Notes under the pieces: generated by a model
The model's database searches: none
Told to the model about the DNA's origin: nothing
The model's input: the letters and a program-made list of their open reading frames with translations, nothing else
Position numbers and translations under genes: made by a program
Shown: piece after piece, positions 18,681 to 28,632 of the stretch
How positions within the stretch are numbered: position 1 is the stretch's first letter
Layout: every line of letters starts with the position of its first letter
Source of the DNA: Paenibacillus pini JCM 16418
GTDB lineage: Bacteria; Bacillota; Bacilli; Paenibacillales; Paenibacillaceae
Reading direction: 5' to 3'
Assembly: GCF_000576305.1 (NCBI RefSeq)
Contig: NZ_BAVZ01000001.1
Span: 434,001 to 498,000, forward strand
Length of the DNA stretch: 64,000 nucleotides

Positions 18681-20300
18681 TTAATGGTTCACAAGACCGC
18701 GATGGGTTGTATCTTCGCCTTCTTCGTTACCTTGCATGATCTTGCCCATCAGCGCATAGCGCATACTGTCAACTAGAGCTTCCCAGCTAGCTTCAATAAC
18801 ATTCTCAGAAACGCCAACGGTATTCCAGCTATTACTGATGTTACGAGACTCAATAAGTACACGAACTTTAGCAGCGGTAGCGTCCTTTTCATCAAGTACA
18901 CGAACTTTGTAGTCAGACAGGTGCATTTCCTTGAGATCAGGGAAGTATTGCACTAAGGCTTTACGCAAAGCGTTATCAAGCGCGTTCACCGGTCCGTTAC
19001 CTTCAGCGGCAGTGTAAACCATGTTACCAGCCACGTTCAGTTTGACAAAAGCTTCAGACACGACAGCGCGTCCGGCTGTTTTTTCAACGAGCATTTTGAA
19101 TGATTCGAAGCTAAACAGCTCCTTCATCTCTCCGTTAGCTTCGCGCAGCAACAATTCAAGGGAAGCGTCAGCCGCTTCGAATTGATAACCTTGATGTTCC
19201 AAATCCTTGATTTTATCAATGACTTTGCGCGAGTGCTCGCTTGTTGAATCTAGTTCAAGACCCATATCTTTTGCTTTGGAGACGATATTGCTCTGTCCTG
19301 CCAGTTCAGATACGAGTACACGCTGCTTATTTCCTACAAGCTCAGGTACGATATGTTCATACGTACGAGAGTCTCTTAAGATTGCCGATACATGAATTCC
19401 ACCTTTATGGGCGAAGGCTGCATTACCGACATAAGGCTGGTTCACAGGCATATTTACGTTCGCAATCTCGCTAACAAAACGTGCGGTGCTGGTTAATTGC
19501 ATCAACTTATCTGTTCCAATGGTTTGATAACCCATCTTAAGTTCGAGGCTAGGAATAATGGAGCAAAGATTAGCATTGCCGCAACGTTCTCCGTAACCAT
19601 TAATGGTTCCTTGCACCTGCCTTGCTCCAGCTTGTACTGCGCTTAATGTATTGGCTACAGCAAGCTCACAGTCATTATGTGTATGGATGCTAAAATGTGC
19701 TTGAGGTATCATTGAAGTTAAACTGGACACAATCTCGTGCACCTCATGAGGAAGTGTTCCTCCGTTAGTGTCACACATCGTGATCCAATCTGCTCCAGCT
19801 TCTTGAGCTTTTCTTACTACAGATATCGCATATTCAGTATTGTTCTTGTAACCATCAAAGAAATGTTCGGCATCAAAAATAACTTCTTGGCCTTGCTGCT
19901 TGAGATAAGCGATGGAATCATAAATCATGGCTAAATTTTCTTCCAGTGTAGTTTGCAGTGCAGTATGCACATGGAAGTCCCACGCTTTACCAACAAGTGT
20001 AGCAGCCTGACAGCCGGATTCAAGGATCCGCTGAAGATTAGCGTCTTGACTTGCTACGGTTCCCTTGCGGCGGGTACTACCGAATGCAGTAATTTTGGCG
20101 TTTAACCCAAGTTCTTGGACTCTTTTAAAAAATTCAATGTCTTTGGTATTGCTTCCGGGTATACCACCTTCAATATATTGTACACCGAGATCATCTAACT
20201 TTTTGGCGATTTTCAATTTATCATCTGCGGACAAGCTGATTCCCTCACCTTGGGTGCCGTCGCGCAAAGTGGTATCGAAGATGGATATGGACTTAGACAT
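18681..20300 (-). CDS. cimA: (R)-citramalate synthase
   Basis: The enzyme condenses pyruvate with acetyl-CoA to citramalate, giving a threonine-independent route to 2-oxobutyrate and isoleucine. The N-terminal HMGL-type TIM barrel has FDTTLRDGTQGEGISLS, GGIPGSNTKD, HTHNDCELAVANTL and GTINGYGERCGNANL. The C-terminal regulatory LeuA dimer domain has VKLNVAGNMVYTAAEGNGPVNALDNALRKAL. At 539 residues it matches the CimA type rather than LeuA (about 510). AAAGGAGGACTATC precedes the ATG. It is monocistronic; no T-box is visible upstream. Confidence 0.92.
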   Translation of the reverse strand: MSKSISIFDTTLRDGTQGEGISLSADDKLKIAKKLDDLGVQYIEGGIPGSNTKDIEFFKRVQELGLNAKITAFGSTRRKGTVASQDANLQRILESGCQAATLVGKAWDFHVHTALQTTLEENLAMIYDSIAYLKQQGQEVIFDAEHFFDGYKNNTEYAISVVRKAQEAGADWITMCDTNGGTLPHEVHEIVSSLTSMIPQAHFSIHTHNDCELAVANTLSAVQAGARQVQGTINGYGERCGNANLCSIIPSLELKMGYQTIGTDKLMQLTSTARFVSEIANVNMPVNQPYVGNAAFAHKGGIHVSAILRDSRTYEHIVPELVGNKQRVLVSELAGQSNIVSKAKDMGLELDSTSEHSRKVIDKIKDLEHQGYQFEAADASLELLLREANGEMKELFSFESFKMLVEKTAGRAVVSEAFVKLNVAGNMVYTAAEGNGPVNALDNALRKALVQYFPDLKEMHLSDYKVRVLDEKDATAAKVRVLIESRNISNSWNTVGVSENVIEASWEALVDSMRYALMGKIMQGNEEGEDTTHRGLVNH

Positions 20301-20479
20301 GATAGTCCTCCTTTGGAAGATTGTGATAACCAGAATTTTATAATTAATAATTATAGCATTTCTTCGCGGGAAAGTAACAAAGAATTACGGCGACAACGTA
20401 AACATGTATTCTTGACCTCTTTTGCAGGGAAAGGTATGCTGTGTTCAATGAAATATGTAAAGGTAAGAAGGGGTTTACC

Positions 20480-21802
20480 GTGAAAAACGTTGATGAATAC
20501 TATCCAACGAGTGGGCGAGTCATACTTCATGTGGATATGAACGCTTTTTATTGTTCGGTTCACGAAGCAGAGGAGCCAGATAAGTATGGCGGACAACCGA
20601 CAGCTGTAGCGGGAAGTATGGAGCTTCGCAAAGGCATCATCGTTACTTGTTCGTATGCTGCACGGCGCCTTGGGATCTCAACAGGAATGGTTGTGAACCG
20701 CGCACTCAAATTATGTCCTGACCTCATTATTATTAAGCCAGATTTCGATTTATACCGGAAATACTCTAGCGCTTTTATGAAAATTGCTTATTCCTATACC
20801 CCGAAGATGCAGGCCACTTCCATTGATGAATGTTACCTAGATATCACCGGTTCGAAGCAGTTTGGAACGCCTGAGCAAATTGCTGTGGAAATCCAGCGCC
20901 GTATTTACGATGAATTAGCTTTACCTTGCTCTGTAGGCATTGCGCCCAATAAACTTCTTGCCAAAATGGCATCAGATATGAAAAAGCCCAATGGAATATC
21001 CGTATTGCGATTAAGGGATGTTCCACGTTTGCTCTGGACTAGGCCTTCAGGCGAGCTGTTCGGCATTGGTTCTAAGACGGCTGAAAAGCTGCGGAAGATC
21101 GGTATTGATACGATCGGTCAGTTAGCAAACACGGATGAGGCCACGCTTACAAGGGTCTTTGGTGTCGTCGGTGGATGGATGAAGCAGGCTGCCAATGGTA
21201 TTGATCATTCGCCCGTACTAGATGAGCGTGAACAAAGTAAGTCAGTAGGTCATACGACGACGCTTCCTAATGATATTAGCTCAAGGGAAGACGTGCATCG
21301 TGTACTCCTGAACCTGAGTGATCAGGTAGCTCGCAGACTAAGGCGTAAAGAGTTGGTAGCTGGGGGGGTACAATTAACAATCCGGACGCCGGATATGAAG
21401 ACGATTACTCGTTCGAAGATGTTATTATCGGCTACGGATAATGCCGAGGATATTTACATTGAATCGAAACGTCTATACTCTGAGCACTGGGGTTTTGATA
21501 AACCCGTTCGATTGCTTGGTATTACATTGCAGCACTTGACGGCAAAGCAGGACTCCGCGATCCAGCTAGATTTATTTAACTACGAGAAGCAACCGAAGAA
21601 GGACTCATTAACGGAAACGATGGATATGCTTCGGAATAAGTTCGGGGAGAATGCGGTTGTGACCGCAGGAATGCTGGGGGATGATCCTTCAGTGCTTATC
21701 CGAAACCATAAGATTAGAGGTACGTCCCTACAAATGGATCACTTGGATAAGCCAAGTGAAGATAAATCCAATAAAGATAAACCCAATAAAGATATTCCTT
21801 AA
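20480..21802 (+). CDS. dinB: DNA polymerase IV (Y-family)
   Basis: This translesion polymerase of about 440 residues has the Y-family motifs: VILHVDMNAFYCSVHEAE, SYAARRLGISTGM, ATSIDECYLDITGS with the catalytic Asp-Glu pair, and CSVGIAPNKLLAKMASDMKKPNG. A helix-hairpin-helix GIGSKTAEKLRKIGIDTIGQLA follows, then the little-finger domain. The C-terminal QLDLFNYEKQPKK resembles the beta-clamp binding motif QLxLF. The tail is a low-complexity Lys/Asp/Asn repeat. The GTG at 20480 has AAGAAGGGG six bases ahead; an earlier in-frame start at 20441 is less likely. It is divergent from cimA. No LexA box was identified by eye. Confidence 0.93.
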   Translation: MKNVDEYYPTSGRVILHVDMNAFYCSVHEAEEPDKYGGQPTAVAGSMELRKGIIVTCSYAARRLGISTGMVVNRALKLCPDLIIIKPDFDLYRKYSSAFMKIAYSYTPKMQATSIDECYLDITGSKQFGTPEQIAVEIQRRIYDELALPCSVGIAPNKLLAKMASDMKKPNGISVLRLRDVPRLLWTRPSGELFGIGSKTAEKLRKIGIDTIGQLANTDEATLTRVFGVVGGWMKQAANGIDHSPVLDEREQSKSVGHTTTLPNDISSREDVHRVLLNLSDQVARRLRRKELVAGGVQLTIRTPDMKTITRSKMLLSATDNAEDIYIESKRLYSEHWGFDKPVRLLGITLQHLTAKQDSAIQLDLFNYEKQPKKDSLTETMDMLRNKFGENAVVTAGMLGDDPSVLIRNHKIRGTSLQMDHLDKPSEDKSNKDKPNKDIP

Positions 21803-21860
21803 TGTCTAACGATTTAGAATGAAGAAGGATATATAAATGTGATATAAGTTATAGAGATAA

Positions 21861-22184
<324 letters not shown>

Positions 22185-22187
22185 ATT

Positions 22188-22222
22188 CTCCCAAGACCTT
22201 TTTAAGGCTTGGGATTTTTTTT
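22188..22222 (+). terminator. Terminator of the ferredoxin gene
   Basis: TCCCAAGaCCTT pairs with AAGGCTTGGGA, followed by nine T. Confidence 0.85.
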
Positions 22223-22273
22223 TGAGTAAGAATTGCCGATATATATAGAAAGTCGACTATTCCGGAGGTTCCT

Positions 22274-23743
22274 GTGAAAAATTCGCTCTACCTCAAAAAA
22301 TATGTGGAAATTCATCCTAACAATAAAATGGGATGGTATTTACTAGGTAAAGAATACGAACAAAGTGGTCAGCAAGGAAAAGCTAATTATTGTTTCAATC
22401 AGTCTGGTGGTATTTATGAAGCTTTCGAGCGAAGTAAAGTTCCGTCTGACATTTGGATTGAATATGAAACTCGGCTTTTAAAACAGGCGCACCGTAAAGA
22501 ACTTAGAACACGTAATTTACGTCGTGCGATGGTAGCTATGATGCTGATATTACTAACGCTTGTTCCTGATGTTAACACTCCTGGACGGGCAACAAACAAA
22601 CATGTAGCTAGTACGAAGCCAAACGAAAATCCATCTAATCATAAGGCTGCAAATCAACAGTCTCAAGAAGTCTCAAATCTAGAAGATCCGGCACCGGAAT
22701 TGATTCATACGAATTCTTTGTTTACGGCTGGAGAAGCTGGCTCTGAATCAGAAAGGGCTCGGATCCTATCCAATCTGCTGGCGAAGCCGATGCAGATACC
22801 AGATATGGTGACGATGCTCATGATGAAGAAACGTGGCAGTTGGCTGATGTGGGAGCAGGATATGCCCGTTGGCTATACATTGAAACGAATATCAAGTGGG
22901 GGAGCTCTGACATATCAGCCATATGATGCTAAGGAATGTAATTGTGAGCCCCCAGATAATAAAGAACTTGTAGCACAGGCGGCAGAATGGGCGAGGGGAC
23001 AAGAGCAATTAGCGCTCCTTACAAGTGCCATAAGAGCATATAAGATAAAGACAGGTAAGCTTCCGCAAGCTTTCGGGGATTTAGTGAGACCATTCCCTGG
23101 GAACTGGATTTCAGGCAAAACAGATGAAATTAAGCAGTCATTCGAGCCTGTAATGAAACGCTTTAAATCAGGCGAAATTCCAGGACAGGCGCAGCATGGA
23201 GGAAGCGTTGGGAACGTCCCTCTTGAAGACAGCAAAGATGCAGCGAAGAAGAATGAAAGTACTCTTTTAACATCTACGTACGGGAATAGGCCATTCTTTA
23301 CAGAACCGCTTAAGATTATTGTAGATAAACAAAATCATCGGCTGGCTGTGGTCAGTGGAAATATCATGCTGAGAAATTATAAAGTAGGTTTGGGTGGGGA
23401 GAAGACTCCGCAAGGCGACTTTGTCATTTCAGATAAGATTATAAATCCAAACGGACATTCAAACGGTGAGTTTGGTAGCAGAGGGATGCAGCTATCTGCA
23501 AGTAACTATGCAATACATGGAACGAATGAGCCAGAAAGTGTGGGACTGGATGAGTCACTTGGATGCATCCGAATGTCTCAAGAGGATGTTGAGGAATTAT
23601 TCGATATCGTTCCGATGGGAACACCGGTTCATATTAATAAAGGGGTTCTGCCTGATGATCTGCTTGCTCCTAAAGAACGGTTCCATACTGAGGAGAAACA
23701 AGATCAGACGAACCCCCAAAAGACCTATCACTGGCTGCATTAA
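22274..23743 (+). CDS. L,D-transpeptidase with N-terminal TPR-like segment
   Basis: The 489-residue protein begins with a TPR-like helical pair (YVEIHPNNKMGWYLLGKEYEQSGQQGKANYCF). A membrane helix follows near residues 78-95, then a Ser/Asn-rich linker. The C-terminal YkuD domain starts near residue 350: IIVDKQNHRLAVVSG, GGEKTPQGDFVIS, and the active site YAIHGTNEP...GCIRMSQEDVEEL with catalytic His and Cys. YkuD enzymes form 3-3 peptidoglycan crosslinks. The central region (LKTYKIKTGKLPQAFGDLV-like) resembles SpoVID-type or cell-wall modules only weakly. The GTG has GGAGGTTCCT before it. Membrane-anchored cell-wall function is likely. Confidence 0.85.
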   Translation: MKNSLYLKKYVEIHPNNKMGWYLLGKEYEQSGQQGKANYCFNQSGGIYEAFERSKVPSDIWIEYETRLLKQAHRKELRTRNLRRAMVAMMLILLTLVPDVNTPGRATNKHVASTKPNENPSNHKAANQQSQEVSNLEDPAPELIHTNSLFTAGEAGSESERARILSNLLAKPMQIPDMVTMLMMKKRGSWLMWEQDMPVGYTLKRISSGGALTYQPYDAKECNCEPPDNKELVAQAAEWARGQEQLALLTSAIRAYKIKTGKLPQAFGDLVRPFPGNWISGKTDEIKQSFEPVMKRFKSGEIPGQAQHGGSVGNVPLEDSKDAAKKNESTLLTSTYGNRPFFTEPLKIIVDKQNHRLAVVSGNIMLRNYKVGLGGEKTPQGDFVISDKIINPNGHSNGEFGSRGMQLSASNYAIHGTNEPESVGLDESLGCIRMSQEDVEELFDIVPMGTPVHINKGVLPDDLLAPKERFHTEEKQDQTNPQKTYHWLH

Positions 23744-23874
23744 TTACTTAGAACAACAAGAACAATAATGAGTAGAATGAGCAGAAGTAAGCTGAGTGCC
23801 GACCATAATATTGCCTTTTTGTTTACTTCTTCTTTCTTTTGCTGAAGTGTTGGAGGTTTACGTTTGGTTGACAT
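23740..23874 (-). CDS. Small single-helix membrane protein (44 aa)
   Basis: This is a 44-codon frame with a Lys/Glu-rich cytosolic start (STKRKPPTLQQKKEEVNKK) and one strong hydrophobic helix to the end (AILWSALSLLLLILLIIVLVVL). AGAAGG lies nine bases before the ATG. It overlaps the L,D-transpeptidase stop by 4 bp tail to tail. No family recognised. The combination of ribosome-binding site, charge layout and a clean membrane helix supports a real gene. Confidence 0.6.
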   Translation of the reverse strand: MSTKRKPPTLQQKKEEVNKKAILWSALSLLLLILLIIVLVVLSN

Positions 23875-24062
23875 AAAGATTGACCTTCTTTCTAGGATAT
23901 TCCTGTATTATCCCCATTGTAATGGGTTTGTCTGCAAAACACCAGAAAGAACACAGGGGTATACTTGTGAGTTGGAACGGGCAAAATACTTTCTTTTTAC
24001 ACTGGAAACGGATAAACTGGTGGATAGAGAAAACAATGGTGCAATGAGAGGAAGATCATCAC

Positions 24063-25157
24063 GTGCTGTACAGAAATTTGGCGAAACCTTTATTTTTTAA
24101 AATGGACCCAGAAAAAGCTCATCATATGGTAATCGGAGGCTTACATAACGCTAACGCAATACCTGGGGGTTCAGGTATTATGCGTAGTATGTATGGTGTT
24201 AAGGAAACACCTGATTTAGCTGTCGATTTGTTCGGTATGCATTTCCCAACTCCTATCGGCCTTGCGGCAGGATTGGACAAGAATGCGGCAGCTGTGGAAG
24301 GATTCTCTTCCATCGGATTTGGATTTATGGAGGTTGGAACGGTTACTCCATTAGGGCAACCAGGCAATGATTTGCCGCGCTTATTTCGGCTCCCACCGGA
24401 CGAAGCGTTACTGAATCGGATGGGTTTTAATAATGAGGGTGCACAGGCAATGGCTAAGCGCTTATCTGCATTAAAAAACCGCCGTATTCCGGTAGCTGTC
24501 AATATTGGTAAGAACAAAGTTACCCCTAATGAAGAAGCATATAAAGATTATCAATCATGTATTCAAACCCTGTTTCCATATGGTGATTTTTTTGTTGTGA
24601 ATATTAGTTCACCGAATACTCCAGATTTGCGTAATCTGCAGTATGGATCGGAACTATCCTCTTTAATTGGACATATTATGGACGAGATGAGGATACAATC
24701 CGAACGTTTTGGGCAATCCAAGCACATATTAGTTAAAATTGCTCCAGATGTTACGGATGCGGAGCTTGAGTCTATGGTAGAGGCTCTGGCATCTAGTGGG
24801 ATATCGGGTATTATCGCCACGAATACGACTATTGGACGGGAAGGCTTGAAACATCCGAACGCTAAGGAAACGGGAGGAATTAGCGGAAGACCGCTTCGTA
24901 GCCGTTCAACTGAGGTAATATCTCGTGTGTATAAACAGACGGGTGGCAAGCTCCCTATTATTGGATCGGGTGGGGTTTTCTCTGCTGCGGATGCTTATGA
25001 AAAAATACGAGCTGGAGCGAGTCTCGTTGAAATTTATACTGCACTTATTTATGAAGGGCCTGAAGTGAACCGGAAGCTGCATGCAGGCTTGCGGGAGCTG
25101 CTGCGCCGTGATGGATTTAATCATATAACTGAAGCGGTAGGCGTGAATCACCGCTAA
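24063..25157 (+). CDS. pyrD: Dihydroorotate dehydrogenase (quinone), class 2
   Basis: This FMN enzyme oxidises dihydroorotate to orotate in pyrimidine synthesis, passing electrons to membrane quinone. The N-terminal amphipathic helix pair LYRNLAKPLFFKMDPEKAHHM is the class 2 membrane-docking element. The barrel has GLAAGLDKNAAAVEGF, MEVGTVTPLGQPGNDLPRLFRL, NRMGFNNEGA, NISSPNTPDLRNLQ with the catalytic Ser, GISGRPLRSRS and GSGGVFSAADAYEKIRAGASLVEIYTAL. Length is 364, typical. Many Firmicutes carry class 1B PyrD in a pyr operon; this class 2 form stands alone. The start is a GTG after GAGAGGAAG. Confidence 0.95.
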   Translation: MLYRNLAKPLFFKMDPEKAHHMVIGGLHNANAIPGGSGIMRSMYGVKETPDLAVDLFGMHFPTPIGLAAGLDKNAAAVEGFSSIGFGFMEVGTVTPLGQPGNDLPRLFRLPPDEALLNRMGFNNEGAQAMAKRLSALKNRRIPVAVNIGKNKVTPNEEAYKDYQSCIQTLFPYGDFFVVNISSPNTPDLRNLQYGSELSSLIGHIMDEMRIQSERFGQSKHILVKIAPDVTDAELESMVEALASSGISGIIATNTTIGREGLKHPNAKETGGISGRPLRSRSTEVISRVYKQTGGKLPIIGSGGVFSAADAYEKIRAGASLVEIYTALIYEGPEVNRKLHAGLRELLRRDGFNHITEAVGVNHR

Positions 25158-25181
25158 GGGTGACAGACAGGAGGCATATGA

Positions 25182-26000
25182 ATGGACGGAAGGGATTGGG
25201 GATTGTTCTTACTGCCGTATGAACAGACCGTGGAGGAACTTAAAGTCAAATTCAAAACAATGCGTTCAGAGCTGAAAAAGAGAGAAGAATATGCACCAAT
25301 CGAGTTTGTAACTGGGCGTGTAAAGAGAATTTCAAGCATCCTAGATAAGGCAAAACGTTTGGATGTGCCGATGGATCAACTAGAGAGCGGAATAGAAGAT
25401 ATTGCGGGTATCCGCATCATGTGTCAATTTGTAGAGGATATTCGAAGAGTGGCTGAATATATCCGCAAGCGTAAAGATTTGAAACTACTGTATGAAAAGG
25501 ACTACATTACGAACTATAAGGAAAGCGGTTATCGTAGCTTTCATATGATTGTAGAGTATCCAGTACAGACTGCTTTGGGTCAGAAAATTGTGCTTGCAGA
25601 GATTCAAATTCGTACGCTTGCGATGAACTTCTGGGCGACAATTGAACACTCTCTGAGCTATAAATACCGGGAAAGTCTCCCTGATAATATACGTAAGCGG
25701 CTGAAGAAAGCTGCAGAGGCTGCTTCTGTGCTAGATAATGAAATGTCGGGAATACGCGAGGATATTCTAGAATCGCAGAAGCAGTTTGAAGATGACTCAA
25801 ACGTAACTTCACAAGTGTTGACGCTGATCCATCAGTTGTACTTCTATCATTTGATTAATGAAGCGATGGTGTTCCAAGCACGTTTCCATGAAATTTGGAA
25901 GAAGCATGACATGGAATCAATGAAAGAACTTCTTGATGAAGTGAAAGAAATGATATCCAGTCGTAAAATAATGGAGATCCCAGATGATCCTTTAATTTAA
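25182..26000 (+). CDS. relQ: Small alarmone synthetase RelQ (YjbM/SAS1 type)
   Basis: RelQ makes (p)ppGpp from ATP and GDP/GTP, without a hydrolase domain. Visible synthetase motifs are FVTGRVKRISSILDKAKRL, GIEDIAGIRIMCQFVEDI, KESGYRSFHMIVEYPVQT and LAEIQIRTLAMNFWATIEHSLSYKYR. These are close to Bacillus YjbM. At 272 residues it is longer than the usual 210 or so, with an extra helical tail after about residue 210 (VTSQVLTLIHQLYFYHLINEA onward). Such tails occur in other RelQ relatives, but the role of this one is unknown. AGGAGGCATATGA precedes the ATG. It lies 24 bp past pyrD and is probably cotranscribed. Confidence 0.9.
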   Translation: MDGRDWGLFLLPYEQTVEELKVKFKTMRSELKKREEYAPIEFVTGRVKRISSILDKAKRLDVPMDQLESGIEDIAGIRIMCQFVEDIRRVAEYIRKRKDLKLLYEKDYITNYKESGYRSFHMIVEYPVQTALGQKIVLAEIQIRTLAMNFWATIEHSLSYKYRESLPDNIRKRLKKAAEAASVLDNEMSGIREDILESQKQFEDDSNVTSQVLTLIHQLYFYHLINEAMVFQARFHEIWKKHDMESMKELLDEVKEMISSRKIMEIPDDPLI

Positions 26001-26012
26001 CATAGGGGAGAT

Positions 26013-26047
26013 AAGCCCGCTGTCGTAAGGATGACAGCGGGCTGTTT
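26013..26047 (+). terminator. Terminator of the pyrD-relQ unit
   Basis: AGCCCGCTGTC pairs with GACAGCGGGCT; the T-run after it is weak. Confidence 0.7.
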
Positions 26048-26146
26048 GATTCCCGAGGCAATAGTTTTGCAGGATTATGTGATAAAATAAGGCTTAATGT
26101 ATAGAACAATCGATAATACAATGCACAGAACAGGATGATCTAGTAA

Positions 26147-27739
26147 ATGGCTATACAGCTACCTACAATCTTTCAAGAGCGAATGCAATCACTGTTGAAA
26201 GAACAGTACCCCCATTTTATAAAGTCGTATGATCAAGCCCCTCACGGCGGCCTGCGTGTCAATACGTTGAAAATATCCAAAGAGCATATGATGGACATTA
26301 CGCCGTTTACACTGCGGCCCATTCCTTGGTGCCCCACCGGTTTTTATACCGAACATGGAGCAAGACCAGGTAAACATCCATTCTATCATGCAGGGCTGTA
26401 TTACATTCAGGAGCCAAGTGCTATGGCACCTGTGGAATTGTTGAATGTGCAGCCAGGTGAGTCCGTGTTGGATCTTTGTGCTGCTCCAGGTGGTAAGTCG
26501 ACTCAAATTGCTGCCAAGCTACAGGGAAAAGGATTGTTGGTTAGTAATGACTTAAATGCGGAGCGGACTAAGGCACTTGCCAAAAATCTAGAGCTATACG
26601 GGGTACGAAATGGGATCGTTCTCAATGAGCATCCTGACCGAATTGCTGAGCGATTTCCTATGTTCTTCGATAAAATATTAATTGATGCTCCTTGTTCAGG
26701 AGAAGGAATGTTCCGCAAGGATGAGGATATGGTCAAGTCTTGGAATACCGATTCCCCGTTCAAATACGCTGATATGCAGCGGAATATTTTGCGTGCTGCG
26801 GCATTCATGCTCAAACCCGGTGGAAGAATTGTCTATTCTACATGTACATTTTCTCCAGAAGAGAATGAGGGTATGATTGCTGAGTTTATTTCGGCACATT
26901 CAGAGTTCCAAGTGGTGCCGACTGGCGGCACAGGTTCTTTTGCTAAAGGTGAAATTAGCTGGGTGGACGAGCAGTCGGAACAAAAAACTGGAACAGATAC
27001 AGTGCCTCAGGATGTATGGAAGCAGGTTGAAGGTACTGCTCGTTTATGGCCTCATTTGGTTGAAGGAGAAGGGCATTTCATGGCTGTACTTCAACATAAC
27101 GGTGTTGGAGCTGAGAACAGCACGTCTTATGAGTCAGAGCCACTCTACATGCGAAGCTCTCCGGTACGAGAGGCATCAAAGCGAGATAAAAGTGGTAAAG
27201 ACCGCCGAGATGAACGGATTATGTCTAATAGCGGTGGTAAGGGGAAGTCGAAGGCATCTGTAGGAAAAAGAGGGAAACACGAAGAGGTGGATGGAGATCA
27301 GCTTGCTGCATACGAGCAGTTCGTGCGAGAAATGCTGACTTTTAAGCCACAGGGTAATCTGATTCTGTTTGGCAATCATATCTATGTATCCCCAGTACAT
27401 GAGAGCCGTTTGCAAGGACTGAAGGTCATTCGTCCAGGCTGGTATATGGGTGAGGCCAAGAACGGGCGTTTTATTCCAGGACATCCCTTTGCTTGCGCAC
27501 TTCATCCTCAAGAGTTCAAACGTGTGATTAACTTGAGCATTGAGCAGGGTGAGGCGGTTAAATATTTGAAAGGTGAGACCCTAAATATTGAACGTGAACG
27601 TGTACAATGTTCGCCTGAAACAGAGGCTAAGGGCTATGCACTCATCTGTATCGAAGGGTATTCCGCTGGCTGGGCTAAATGGCAGGACGGCATGCTCAAG
27701 AATGAATATCCAGCAGGATGGCGGTGGACATCGGTATGA
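26147..27739 (+). CDS. RsmF/NOL1-NOP2-sun family rRNA (cytosine-C5)-methyltransferase, copy 1
   Basis: This 530-residue enzyme is expected to methylate a cytosine in rRNA. The SAM-binding motif is VLDLCAAPGGKSTQIAAKL and the catalytic-loop Cys pair lies in LIDAPCSGEGMFRKD and YSTCTFSPEENEGMI. The C-terminal RsmF-type domain follows a charged, low-complexity linker around residues 330-385 (RDKSGKDRRDERIMSNSGG) that the second copy lacks in this length. It overlaps the next gene by ATGA. The second, paralogous gene lies at 29509-30876 on the other strand. No clean GGAGG precedes the chosen ATG. Confidence 0.88.
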   Translation: MAIQLPTIFQERMQSLLKEQYPHFIKSYDQAPHGGLRVNTLKISKEHMMDITPFTLRPIPWCPTGFYTEHGARPGKHPFYHAGLYYIQEPSAMAPVELLNVQPGESVLDLCAAPGGKSTQIAAKLQGKGLLVSNDLNAERTKALAKNLELYGVRNGIVLNEHPDRIAERFPMFFDKILIDAPCSGEGMFRKDEDMVKSWNTDSPFKYADMQRNILRAAAFMLKPGGRIVYSTCTFSPEENEGMIAEFISAHSEFQVVPTGGTGSFAKGEISWVDEQSEQKTGTDTVPQDVWKQVEGTARLWPHLVEGEGHFMAVLQHNGVGAENSTSYESEPLYMRSSPVREASKRDKSGKDRRDERIMSNSGGKGKSKASVGKRGKHEEVDGDQLAAYEQFVREMLTFKPQGNLILFGNHIYVSPVHESRLQGLKVIRPGWYMGEAKNGRFIPGHPFACALHPQEFKRVINLSIEQGEAVKYLKGETLNIERERVQCSPETEAKGYALICIEGYSAGWAKWQDGMLKNEYPAGWRWTSV

Positions 27740-28553
27740 GTAAGGATGATCAAATGAAGCCGAGTGAGGCAAATACACTGAGTACACCAAGTGCACCGAG
27801 TACAAAGTTATCCCCAAAAGGAAGACAGACACAGCGGCTGGATAAAGTGTTAACTCATCTTGGATATGGATCGCGTAGCATATTAAGAAGAAGGTAAAGC
27901 AGGGCGCGATTACTGTAAACGGTATTCGTACGAAAGACAGCGGTATGCAGGTCCATCCTCATGATGATGAGATCGTCATTGACGGTGAACAGATCAATTA
28001 TAGAGAGTTCATCTACCTTATGCTGCACAAGCCGCCGGGTGTCGTATCTGCTACGGAAGATAACCGGGATCAGACGGTTCTGGATCTTTTGAAACGGGAA
28101 CATCTTGTCTTTGAACCGTTTCCTGTGGGCAGATTGGACAAAGACACGGAAGGACTGTTAATCCTTACTAATGATGGGCAACTCTCACACAGTCTTTTGT
28201 CTCCTAAGCGCCATGTACCGAAAACCTATGAGGCAACGGTTAGTGGTGATGTAACAGAACAAGATATAGAGAAGTTCGCCAAGGGTGTAGTGCTTGATGA
28301 TGGTTACGAGACGCTGCCGGGAGAGCTAACCATTTTACGGAAAGAGCATCAGGATGAAGAAGTGATATCTTACATTTCCCTCATCATCCATGAAGGCAAA
28401 TTTCATCAAGTGAAGCGGATGTTTCAAGCGGTTGGCAAGAAAGTGATTTATCTAAAGCGTGTCCAAATGGGACAACTCACACTTGACCCGCTGCTTCCGA
28501 TTGGAGAATATAGAGAACTTACAGAAGATGAACTTCAACGGCTTGGAAAATAG
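27736..28553 (+). pseudogene. RsuA-type 16S rRNA pseudouridine synthase, broken by a one-base deletion
   Basis: The gene starts at the ATG overlapping the preceding stop (ATGA). It has an S4-like segment QRLDKVLTHLGYGSRS, then breaks at about 27880, where AGCATATTAAG lacks one base (AGC-GAT-ATT-AAG or similar). In the next frame it resumes as IKKKVKQGAITVNG and runs on through LHKPPGVVSATEDNRDQT and GRLDKDTEGLLILTNDG, with the catalytic Asp in GRLDKD. The family is RsuA/YtzG, isomerising a uridine of 16S rRNA. The ORF starting at 27945 is only the truncated remainder. The break is probably a sequencing deletion. Confidence 0.85.
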
Positions 28554-28632
28554 ATAATACACAGCAAATAAATGAGATGTACAATGATGTAAAAAGATAC
28601 AGACATAAATAATATAAAGGGTGGATGGAGAT

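Noticed and set aside
20301..20479. T-box or other leader upstream of cimA
   Set aside because: No T-box sequence or specifier structure could be seen; only an AT-rich divergent promoter region.
23864..24100. 78-residue frame upstream of pyrD
   Set aside because: It overlaps the pyrD start out of frame and has no ribosome-binding site or recognisable product.
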